A stretch of 5,623 nt of DNA from Bacteroides sp. (lineage in GTDB: Bacteria; Bacteroidota; Bacteroidia; Bacteroidales; Bacteroidaceae): positions 1 through 5,623 of the forward strand of contig DXOJ01000609.1 of assembly GCA_019412865.1 (NCBI GenBank), in the 5' to 3' direction. Made by a program: the position numbers and the translations under genes. Positions 1 through 5,623 of this stretch are shown here, in pieces (the stretch's first letter is position 1; the number at the start of each line of letters is the position of its first letter). A model generated the notes under the pieces. It did no database searches. It was not told the origin of the DNA and worked only from the letters and a program-made list of their open reading frames with translations.

Positions 1-3
1 ATT

Positions 4-882
4 ATGAATAAACGACTAATCGCAGAACGTTTTTCAAAAGCTATCACTACCTATCCAAAGGAAGCAAACGTGCAACGGCAAATAGCAGGTAAAATGATTC
101 GTTTGCTTACAGAACACATACCTTCTCCCTGTTCGAAAGTAATTGAATTTGGCTGCGGAACCGGTATTTACTCCCGTATGCTGCTCCAAGCCCTCCGTCC
201 GGAAGAGTTATTACTTAATGACCTTTGCCCCGATATGAAATATTGCTGTGAGGACTTATTAATGAAGAAGCAGGTTTCTTTTCTTCCGGGAGATGCCGAA
301 ACAGTCTCTTTCCCCACCGAAAGTACATTGATAACTTCCTGCTCCGCCTTGCAATGGTTCGAATCACCAGAAAACTTTTTCGAAAGGTGTAATACCCTAC
401 TCAATAATCAGGGTTATTTTGCTTTTAGCACTTTTGGAAAAGAAAACATGAAAGAAATACGCGAACTTACCGGCAACGGACTTCCTTATCGTTCACGGGA
501 AGAGCTCGAAGTAGCTTTGTCACCCCATTTTGACATACTGTATTCAGAAGAAGAGCTTATCCCGCTTTCGTTCGAAGACCCGATAAAAGTACTATATCAC
601 TTGAAGCAAACCGGAGTCAATGGCTTATCAACGCAATCCTCTCCTACCGGAAAACAAGAGAACGATTTGTGTTCATCAGACAACAATTCAAAGAATAATT
701 CAAGAACTAATTCTAAGAACAATTCTAAGAACAATTCTAAGAACAATCTCCCCCAACAACAGTGGACTCGTCGTGACTTGCAACTCTTCTGTGAACGTTA
801 CACGCAGGAATTTACTCAGGGCACTTCTGTGTCCTTAACATATCACCCTATTTATATCATAGCAAAAAAGAAAAAAGTATGA
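4..882 (+). CDS. bioC: Malonyl-ACP O-methyltransferase BioC, with a low-complexity insert
   Basis: BioC is a cytosolic SAM-dependent enzyme. It methylates the free carboxyl of malonyl-ACP so that the fatty-acid elongation cycle can build pimeloyl-ACP for biotin. The 292-residue product has the class I methyltransferase motif [10 protein letters not shown], at residues 46-54, and LNDLCPDM at 71-78 fits the following acidic-loop strand. The N-terminus ([20 protein letters not shown], then NVQRQ at 22-26) matches E. coli BioC as I recall it, which supports this ATG although only 3 bases precede it. HLKQTGVNG (199-207) and [12 protein letters not shown] (278-289) match the family's C-terminal part. 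The protein is longer than E. coli BioC (about 250 residues) because of an Asn/Ser/Lys-rich insert at roughly 209-253. It overlaps bioD by 4 bases. Further bio genes may lie upstream, outside the window. The family call is firm; no activity can be proven from sequence. Confidence 0.93.
   Translation: MNKRLIAERFSKAITTYPKEANVQRQIAGKMIRLLTEHIPSPCSKVIEFGCGTGIYSRMLLQALRPEELLLNDLCPDMKYCCEDLLMKKQVSFLPGDAETVSFPTESTLITSCSALQWFESPENFFERCNTLLNNQGYFAFSTFGKENMKEIRELTGNGLPYRSREELEVALSPHFDILYSEEELIPLSFEDPIKVLYHLKQTGVNGLSTQSSPTGKQENDLCSSDNNSKNNSRTNSKNNSKNNSKNNLPQQQWTRRDLQLFCERYTQEFTQGTSVSLTYHPIYIIAKKKKV
682..747 (+). repeat. 12-bp in-frame tandem repeat inside bioC (NNSK units)
   Basis: Five 12-base units run from 682 to 741, followed by a half unit at 742-747. 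The unit aattctaagaac occurs three times perfectly at 709-720, 721-732 and 733-744; the earlier copies are diverged. They encode [20 protein letters not shown] and NN, residues 227-248 of BioC. The unit is four codons long, so gain or loss of a copy keeps the frame. Confidence 0.95.
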
Positions 883-1532
883 AACAGAATGTATATTTCG
901 TAAGCGGTATCGACACTGATGCCGGAAAAAGCTATGCCACCGGCTTTCTAGCTCGTGAATGGAACAAGAACGGGCATCGCACCATCACCCAGAAATTTAT
1001 TCAAACGGGAAATGTAGGTCATTCCGAAGATATTGACCTACATCGGCAAATCATGGGAATCCCTTTCACCAAAGAAGACCAAGAGGGACTAACCATGCCG
1101 GAGATTTTCTCTTATCCCGCCTCTCCGCATCTTGCTTCCCAGCTGGATAACCGCCCCATCGACTTTGATAAAATAAAACGTGCGACCGAAGAATTGAGTG
1201 AACGGTATGACTCTGTTTTACTTGAAGGAGCAGGCGGCCTTATGGTTCCCCTGACAACTGAACTTTTAACCATTGACTACATCGTCCAAGAAAAATATCC
1301 GCTTATCTTTGTTACTTCGGGCAAACTGGGGAGTATCAATCATACCCTGCTTAGTCTCGAAGCAATACAAAAACGCGGCATTGTACTAGATACCGTATTA
1401 TATAATTTATATCCTACCGTAGAAGACAAGACGATTCAGAATGATACAATGGAATTTATCCGGACCTGGCTGAAAAAGTATTTTCCGGAAACGAAGTTTA
1501 TACTGGTTCCGGAAATAAAAAAGAATCTATAG
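879..1532 (+). CDS. bioD: ATP-dependent dethiobiotin synthetase BioD
   Basis: BioD closes the ureido ring of dethiobiotin from 7,8-diaminopelargonic acid, CO2 and ATP, the step before biotin synthase. The 217-residue protein is near the usual family length (about 220-225). Visible motifs are the P-loop GIDTDAGKS at 10-18, with Ser where E. coli has Thr; the substrate-loop Lys39 in QKFIQTG (38-44); SYPASPH (78-84); the acidic EGAGG at 116-120; SGKLGSINH (147-155); and Asn176 in LYN, at the position of the E. coli adenine-contacting Asn. The ATG at 879 overlaps the bioC TGA (880-882), which suggests translational coupling. The sequence just before it is A/G-rich without a clear Shine-Dalgarno site. 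A strong hairpin terminator follows. I see no broken motif. The P-loop family also includes CobQ/MinD-like proteins, but the motif order and the bioC neighbour make BioD nearly certain. Confidence 0.95.
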   Translation: MKQNVYFVSGIDTDAGKSYATGFLAREWNKNGHRTITQKFIQTGNVGHSEDIDLHRQIMGIPFTKEDQEGLTMPEIFSYPASPHLASQLDNRPIDFDKIKRATEELSERYDSVLLEGAGGLMVPLTTELLTIDYIVQEKYPLIFVTSGKLGSINHTLLSLEAIQKRGIVLDTVLYNLYPTVEDKTIQNDTMEFIRTWLKKYFPETKFILVPEIKKNL

Positions 1533-1581
1533 AAAAGTAATCACCGACTACTTTCACTCAACAACAATCGTACTCTTTTGT

Positions 1582-1639
1582 GGATTATGGCTATCATAAG
1601 TAACTTTCACCGGATACATATAGCCATAATCCTTTTTTT
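1582..1639 (+). terminator. Intrinsic terminator of the bioCD operon
   Basis: A perfect 13-bp inverted repeat pairs ggattatggctat (1582-1594) with atagccataatcc (1620-1632) and is followed at once by T7 (1633-1639). The loop is long (25 bases) for an intrinsic terminator. The T-tract is on the plus-strand side, so it fits transcription leaving bioD, which ends 49 bases upstream. Read on the minus strand there is no T-run after the stem, so it should be weak or inactive as a terminator for the converging kinase gene. Confidence 0.8.
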
Positions 1640-3995
1640 AAACAGTAGTCGAATATTTATCTAAAGCCTTTCTCAATGTTCTTTCCGAAATCGGTTTGGT
1701 CACAAAGTCATTACAACCCATCTCCAATGCCAATTCTTTATCCGCCTCAAAAGCATAAGCCGTCAAAGCAATGATTGGAATTTCTTTAGAATAAGAGCGG
1801 ATAATATGGGTTGCTTCCAGTCCATCCATACGCGGCATTTTTACATCCATCAGGATTAAGTCCGGTTGGTACTGCTTATACATTTCGATAGCTTCCACTC
1901 CGTCTTTAGCCCAAAGCAATGTATATTCCCTGCCAATCAGATTCTTCAGCAAGATAAAATTGCTCTCCACATCTTCTGCTACCAGAATCTTCTTAATCTG
2001 TTGTACACGATTGACTGTATTTCCTTTAGATACCACTTTCGACTCTTTAAAGAATTTACCATGCTCTCCGGTTTCTTCATAAGGGATCGTGAAATAGAAT
2101 GTGGAGCCTTTACCCAGTTCGGAAGTCACCCCTATTTCTCCACCGATTTTTTCGATAATCATCCGACAGATAGACAGACCTAATCCTGTCCCTTGGGCAA
2201 AAGAGTTCAGTTTGACAAAACGCTCGAAGATATGATCTACCTTTTCCGGTTCTATCCCTATTCCTGTATCCTTTACATACACACGAATATCTTTATCCAT
2301 TCGTCCAAAACCAAAACGGATCTCTCCTTCATAGGTAAACTTACTTGCATTAGTCAGGAAATTCGTTATCACCTGCATGATACGGTTCTGATCTCCCTCC
2401 ATGAGCAAATCCTCCTCCTCATTATCAAAGACAAGAGTTACCCCTTCTTTCACACGTTCTTTATGAACAGTATAAATTGTTCGGCAGACCTCTCCCAGAT
2501 TCATTGGACGTTTGATATATTCCAGTGTCCCGGCTTCTATCTTCGATAAATCCAGAATATCATTAATCAATTGCAACAAAATATCCGAATTCTGATTGAT
2601 TATATCCGAATAGAGTTTTTTCTCTTCAGCAGTTTCGGCAGAAGGCAATAACTGGGAGAATCCTACAATAGCATTCAGCGGAGTCCGGATCTCATGGCTC
2701 ATGTTAGCAAGGAAAGCGCTTTTCAATCTGTCGGATTGCTCCGCTTTAATCCTTGCCCTAATCAGTTCCTGCTCAATATTCTGAAGATTAGTAATATCCC
2801 ATGAAATGCCAATCAGCAACGGTTTACGTCCCTCCATCGGTACAAGTGCTTTCAAAGTCTGCACGATACGCGCTTCTCCATTAGCGGACAAATAAGTTTC
2901 CTGCATATCAATGCGCTTATGAGTCTGAAGTAATTCTAAATCATCTTTACGGAATTTCTCCGCATCTCCATGCACCGGAAATATTTCATAATCCGTATGC
3001 CCGATAGCTTTAGACGCCGGAATACCTGAATGATCGGCAAATGCCTTATTCCAATACAAATATCTAAAATCATCTTCCGGGTCCTTCACACACAAATAGA
3101 CCGGAATATTATTTAAAATACCATCCAACAATAAATTCAGTTCACGGAGTTCATCGCGTTTCTTGATAACATCGGTAATGTCCTGCATAAAGAACCAGGT
3201 GAGTTCCTGATTATTTTCACGAATCAGGAAAGTAGATACCTGATGTACTCTCTCCTTCGTATGCCCGTAAGGTATATAAGCCGCCCGATAAGCCAGACTT
3301 CCTTCATGATCGCGTATCACCTGGAGCTTTTGTTCCCATGCCTCCTTGTCGGTCATAGAGACACGCAAATCATATATTTTTTGTGTACCCAACTCCTGCG
3401 TTACACCGTATTCTTCTATAAATTGCTTATTTGCATAAACCAGCGTTCCATCTTCCGCCACAGCAAGAATACTGTCACTCACCTTATCAAGCACACTTTT
3501 AAAAACTTCCAATTGTCTTTGGGTAGCCACTCGTTCCGTTATGTCACGACACATAATCAGCACGTATTCCTCATCCAACGGAAAAATACGGTTCTCGTAA
3601 TAATGGCGTTCACCATTAAAATCCAGTTCGTGATGTGCAGTTGAAACAGTTCCGGTGGTGATAGCCTGACGCATATTGGAGTGAATATTCTGATACGCTT
3701 CCGGTGGAACCATATCCTGCATGCGCATCCCTCTAAAATCCTTGTTTGATATTCCTACATGGTTGGTTTCTTCATTGGAAACAACTTCAATGCCTACCTC
3801 ACTCTGATTGAAGACAGTCAGCATATCGGGAAGAGAGTCTAGTATTCTAACAGCATATTTCTCTTTAAAACTAACAGGACGATCGCTATGCTTCTCATCC
3901 CTAAGAACAGAAAGTTCTTTTCTAAGCTGCTCGTTTTCTTTTTTAAGTGCTTCTAACTGTTCTAGTAATGCTTCTTTGCTTTGTTCGATGCTCAT
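1638..3995 (-). CDS. Soluble hybrid sensor histidine kinase, PAS-PAS-PAS-HisKA-HATPase-receiver
   Basis: A 785-residue two-component hybrid kinase. Order: a heptad-rich, charged coiled coil (about 1-37); three PAS-like sensor domains (about 48-155, 164-278 and 284-405), ending in CRDITERV, MQDITDVI and SWDITNLQ; a dimerisation/phosphoacceptor domain with the H-box NMSHEIRTPLNAIVGF and His434; and an HATPase_c domain with N-box NFLTNASKFT (Asn549), G1 DTGIG (576-580), F-box FERF (590-593) and G2 GTGLGLS (602-608). A C-terminal receiver (about 668-783) has the Glu674/Asp675 acidic pair, phosphoacceptor Asp717 in LMDVKMPRMDG, Thr745 and Lys767. All catalytic residues are present. I see no signal peptide or membrane helix, so it should sense something in the cytoplasm. 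It has no DNA-binding or other output domain and no neighbouring response regulator or HPt gene, so it is an orphan. The stop codon (1638-1640) overlaps the bioD terminator T-tract. The ligand is unknown. Confidence 0.95.
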   Translation of the reverse strand: MSIEQSKEALLEQLEALKKENEQLRKELSVLRDEKHSDRPVSFKEKYAVRILDSLPDMLTVFNQSEVGIEVVSNEETNHVGISNKDFRGMRMQDMVPPEAYQNIHSNMRQAITTGTVSTAHHELDFNGERHYYENRIFPLDEEYVLIMCRDITERVATQRQLEVFKSVLDKVSDSILAVAEDGTLVYANKQFIEEYGVTQELGTQKIYDLRVSMTDKEAWEQKLQVIRDHEGSLAYRAAYIPYGHTKERVHQVSTFLIRENNQELTWFFMQDITDVIKKRDELRELNLLLDGILNNIPVYLCVKDPEDDFRYLYWNKAFADHSGIPASKAIGHTDYEIFPVHGDAEKFRKDDLELLQTHKRIDMQETYLSANGEARIVQTLKALVPMEGRKPLLIGISWDITNLQNIEQELIRARIKAEQSDRLKSAFLANMSHEIRTPLNAIVGFSQLLPSAETAEEKKLYSDIINQNSDILLQLINDILDLSKIEAGTLEYIKRPMNLGEVCRTIYTVHKERVKEGVTLVFDNEEEDLLMEGDQNRIMQVITNFLTNASKFTYEGEIRFGFGRMDKDIRVYVKDTGIGIEPEKVDHIFERFVKLNSFAQGTGLGLSICRMIIEKIGGEIGVTSELGKGSTFYFTIPYEETGEHGKFFKESKVVSKGNTVNRVQQIKKILVAEDVESNFILLKNLIGREYTLLWAKDGVEAIEMYKQYQPDLILMDVKMPRMDGLEATHIIRSYSKEIPIIALTAYAFEADKELALEMGCNDFVTKPISERTLRKALDKYSTTV

Positions 3996-4000
3996 GATGT

Positions 4001-4071
4001 AACGGGGTAAATACGTACTTATCTGCCAAAAGTAAATATTTTTTTGAATAAAAGCATGTATTTACCCCGTT
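4001..4071. repeat. 14-bp perfect inverted repeat bracketing the kinase promoter
   Basis: The arm aacggggtaaatac (4001-4014) is the exact reverse complement of gtatttaccccgtt (4058-4071), with 43 bases between them. The kinase-proximal arm ends 5 bases before the kinase start codon (3993-3995). The distal arm lies 15 bases beyond the carrier-protein stop codon (4084-4086). A T7 run (4070-4076) follows the distal arm on the plus strand, where no gene points. The repeat could be paired operator half-sites or a hairpin in read-through RNA. Confidence 0.85.
4027..4034 (-). promoter_or_regulatory. Candidate Bacteroides -7 promoter box of the kinase gene
   Basis: Read on the minus strand, 4034 to 4027 is TACTTTTG, an exact match to the Bacteroides sigma-ABfr -7 consensus TAnnTTTG. 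It ends 31 bases before the kinase ATG. There is no clean TTTG -33 element at the usual spacing of about 19-20; the nearest sequence there is CATG at 4058-4055. Transcription would start near 4020, between the two arms of the inverted repeat. An 8-base match with four fixed Ts is easily met by chance in AT-rich DNA, but the placement is good. Confidence 0.45.
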
Positions 4072-4083
4072 TTTTTCAAAGAA

Positions 4084-4608
4084 TTACTCAATTACCATAA
4101 TCCTGTCGTTCAATCCCACCTTCATGCCATCTTCCACGAATACTTCTTTCACAACTCCATCCGTCACCGAACGTATCTCATTCTCCATTTTCATCGCCAC
4201 CAATACACAAAGCGGATCACCCCGCTTCACGAGATCTCCCTTCTTTACATACGTCTTCAGGATAACTCCCGGCATCGGTGCCTGTACCACCTGACGCCCT
4301 ACGGATTCAGCAGCAGTGCGGGCATTATGTATCTTCTCCATTTCTCCCTGCAATTCAATCTGATAAAGCTCCCCTTTATTCATAATCGTATACGAATTAT
4401 TGGAAGAAGGAGAAATCTGCACTCCATGCGAATGATGATCGATGATGATCGAATGGATAGAGTCGCCACCCATGTTATAATCGACCTCATATATCTTACC
4501 ATTGACTGCAATCTTCTTGATTGGTCCGTCCTCCAGAATCTCCACCTTATATTCACTGTCCGGCATATCCTGGAGCTTGGCGTAATATGTAGCTAATGTT
4601 GTACCCAT
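4084..4608 (-). CDS. Biotin carboxyl carrier subunit of an acyl-CoA carboxylase, with propionyl-CoA-carboxylase-like linker domain
   Basis: This protein carries the biotin that shuttles carboxylate from the biotin carboxylase to a carboxyltransferase. I choose the ATG at 4608 (174 residues); an in-frame TTG at 4614 would add two residues, and a TAA stop lies at 4629-4627. The C-terminal biotinyl domain (about 107-174) has APMPG (110-114) and AMKMEN (138-143), with the biotin-accepting Lys140 34 residues from the end, the usual distance. Residues about 19-95 resemble the BT linker of propionyl-CoA carboxylase alpha: VNGKIYEVDY followed by LYQIELQGEMEKI, like the family's VYKV...L segment. They do not resemble the Pro/Ala-rich linker of E. 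coli AccB. It lies 44 bases downstream of the biotin carboxylase gene on the same strand, so the two form an operon. No intrinsic terminator follows on the minus strand. The acyl-CoA substrate cannot be fixed from this subunit; propionyl-CoA is favoured. Confidence 0.92.
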   Translation of the reverse strand: MGTTLATYYAKLQDMPDSEYKVEILEDGPIKKIAVNGKIYEVDYNMGGDSIHSIIIDHHSHGVQISPSSNNSYTIMNKGELYQIELQGEMEKIHNARTAAESVGRQVVQAPMPGVILKTYVKKGDLVKRGDPLCVLVAMKMENEIRSVTDGVVKEVFVEDGMKVGLNDRIMVIE

Positions 4609-4619
4609 AACCAATTCCG

Positions 4620-4654
4620 TTATTTTTTAATTTTTAATTCTCAATTTTCAATTT
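4620..4654 (-). repeat. Degenerate 7-bp tandem repeat between the two carboxylase genes
   Basis: On the minus strand, five consecutive heptamers run from 4654 to 4620: AAATTGA, AAATTGA, GAATTAA, AAATTAA and AAAATAA. The first unit begins inside the biotin carboxylase TAA stop codon (4655-4653). The last ends 11 bases before the preferred carrier-protein ATG. The array makes up most of the 44-base spacer. It has no stable stem and no promoter match that I can see. Confidence 0.75.
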
Positions 4655-5623
4655 AATAATTATTAGCAGTCATCTGCAATTTACCGTAATACTTCCAGAG
4701 CGATTCGCCTACTACCGGAAGCGTAGTGGCACGGGAAGCCGCTTCTTTCTCCCTCTCGTAGTGTCTCACTGCGGCAGCAATGACAGCCACTGTCGGATCG
4801 GTATTCTGACGACGTTTCAGGTCTTCCTTATCAAAACGCGTATCGATAAATGTCGTATCGTATTCACCTTTCAGGAAAGCCGCATTCTTCAATACACGTT
4901 GATGGAAAGGAATCGTCGTTTTGATTCCCAGAATCTTATACTCGCGCAGAGCACGTGCCATATTAGAAATGGCCGAAGCACGGGTACGTCCCCAACAACA
5001 AAGCTTTGCAATCATCGGGTCATAATGCAAAGAGACTTCAAATCCCGCATAAGCGGCACTGTCAAGACGCAGGTTACGTCCCTCGGGAGCTTCACGAACA
5101 GTAATCACACCGGGAGAAGGCATGAAGTTATTCTCCGGATCTTCGGCGTAAATACGACATTCGATCGCTGCTCCGCTAAACTCAATATCATCCTGTTTAT
5201 AAGGCAACGGATTTCCGGCAGCAACAGTTATCATATCCCGTACCAGATCAACGCCTGTGCACTCCTCCGTCACAGGATGCTCCACCTGCAAACGGGTATT
5301 CATCTCAAGGAAGTAGAAATTCTGATCTTTATCCATCATAAACTCCAATGTCCCGGCACTGTAATAACCTATTTTCTTACAGGCTTCCACAGCTACCTTC
5401 AACATCTTCTTTCTCGTCTCTTCTTTCACAAAAGGAGAAGGACTTTCTTCTATCACCTTTTGGTTACGACGCTGAATGGAACATTCACGTTCATACAGAT
5501 GAACGACATTTCCATACTTGTCTCCCATGATCTGAACTTCGATATGATGCGGATTCTCAATATATTTTTCAATATAAACCGCATCATTGCCAAAGGAGGT
5601 CCCTGCTTCGGATTGTGACAAAC
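4653..5623 (-). CDS. accC: Biotin carboxylase subunit of an acyl-CoA carboxylase (5'-partial, runs off the window)
   Basis: This enzyme uses ATP and bicarbonate to carboxylate the biotin on the carrier protein encoded just downstream. About 322 C-terminal residues are visible. The first full codon in the window is TTG, read here as internal Leu and not a start, so the N-terminal domain (about 170-180 residues of a roughly 500-residue protein) is outside. Visible in partial numbering: ATP-grasp segment YIEKYIENPHHIEVQ (16-30), ECSIQRRNQKVIEE (46-59), the metal ligand Glu93 in TLEF, catalytic EMNTRLQVEHPVTE (106-119), and the Biotin_carb_C domain with Arg185 in RLDS and HYDPMIAKL (199-207). QRRNQKV has Asn where E. 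coli AccC has His, a variant I recall from propionyl-CoA carboxylase alpha. About 58 residues follow the usual C-terminal end. The symbol accC is by family only; a PccA-type role is as likely. Confidence 0.93.
   Translation of the reverse strand, partial: LSQSEAGTSFGNDAVYIEKYIENPHHIEVQIMGDKYGNVVHLYERECSIQRRNQKVIEESPSPFVKEETRKKMLKVAVEACKKIGYYSAGTLEFMMDKDQNFYFLEMNTRLQVEHPVTEECTGVDLVRDMITVAAGNPLPYKQDDIEFSGAAIECRIYAEDPENNFMPSPGVITVREAPEGRNLRLDSAAYAGFEVSLHYDPMIAKLCCWGRTRASAISNMARALREYKILGIKTTIPFHQRVLKNAAFLKGEYDTTFIDTRFDKEDLKRRQNTDPTVAVIAAAVRHYEREKEAASRATTLPVVGESLWKYYGKLQMTANNY

Noticed and set aside
168..838. Small open frames inside bioC (minus strand 168-404; plus strand 620-838)
   Set aside because: Both overlap a well-supported methyltransferase frame. 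The second only reads the 12-bp repeat in another frame, giving repeated ILRT units.
1545..1651. Outer 8-bp complementary segments cgactact (1545-1552) and agtagtcg (1644-1651) around the bioD terminator
   Set aside because: They enclose the stronger 13-bp stem, but one arm lies in the kinase coding end and the match is short. A chance pairing cannot be excluded.
1866..3644. Several plus-strand open frames of 105-133 codons opposite the kinase
   Set aside because: They are antisense to conserved kinase domains and have compositions typical of shadow translations rich in Phe, Ile and His. No start signals or family matches were seen.
4070..4076. T7 run read as a terminator for the carboxylase operon
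   Set aside because: The operon is on the minus strand, where this run is A7 and precedes the stem, so it has the wrong polarity for an intrinsic terminator of that operon.
4432..4451. A 10-bp direct repeat, atgatgatcg twice, within the carrier-protein gene
   Set aside because: Only two copies, inside coding sequence in a hydrophobic/His-rich stretch (IIIDHH). It is too short to separate from chance codon use.
4761..5618. A 285-codon open frame on the plus strand opposite the biotin carboxylase
   Set aside because: Its translation shows no recognisable domain, and it lies wholly antisense to a gene whose catalytic motifs are all intact. It is a shadow frame.
5619..5621. TTG at the right edge as a start codon for the biotin carboxylase
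   Set aside because: The protein would start in the middle of the ATP-grasp domain. The frame stays open to the edge, and the sequence reads as the interior of a full-length carboxylase, so the gene is cut by the window.

Overview
The window reads as chromosomal DNA from a gut Bacteroidota, most likely Bacteroides or a close relative. Supporting signs are an AT-rich composition, A-rich translation starts without strong Shine-Dalgarno sites, a Bacteroides-type -7 promoter element (TAnnTTTG) and the protein families present. The genus is an inference; no marker gene is in the window. I see no mobile element, CRISPR array, tRNA or rRNA, and no gene-free stretch longer than about 105 bases.

Layout: (1) 4-1532, plus strand: bioC and bioD, the end of a biotin-synthesis operon, overlapping by 4 bases (ATGA). 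A hairpin plus T7 terminator follows at 1582-1639. (2) 1638-3995, minus strand: a soluble hybrid sensor histidine kinase (coiled coil, three PAS-like domains, HisKA, HATPase_c, receiver). Its stop codon lies inside the T-tract of the bioD terminator, so the two transcription units converge. (3) 3996-4083: a promoter region with a TAnnTTTG element bracketed by a perfect 14-bp inverted repeat. (4) 4084-5623, minus strand: two subunits of a biotin-dependent acyl-CoA carboxylase. The downstream gene encodes a biotin carboxyl carrier protein with a propionyl-CoA-carboxylase-like linker domain. The upstream gene encodes the biotin carboxylase and runs off the right edge without its N-terminus. A 35-bp degenerate heptamer repeat fills most of the short gap between them.

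How the genes fit together: BioC makes the methyl-protected malonyl-ACP primer for pimelate synthesis, and BioD makes dethiobiotin near the end of the pathway. The carboxylase pair on the other side of the kinase uses biotin as its covalent cofactor. The window therefore joins biotin supply and biotin use, with an orphan signalling protein between them. Whether the kinase has any role in biotin or acyl-CoA metabolism is not shown by the sequence.

Most of the window is ordinary core metabolism. The points most worth a second look are an in-frame 12-bp tandem repeat inside bioC, the inverted repeat bracketing the kinase promoter, and the way the carboxylase alpha chain is split.
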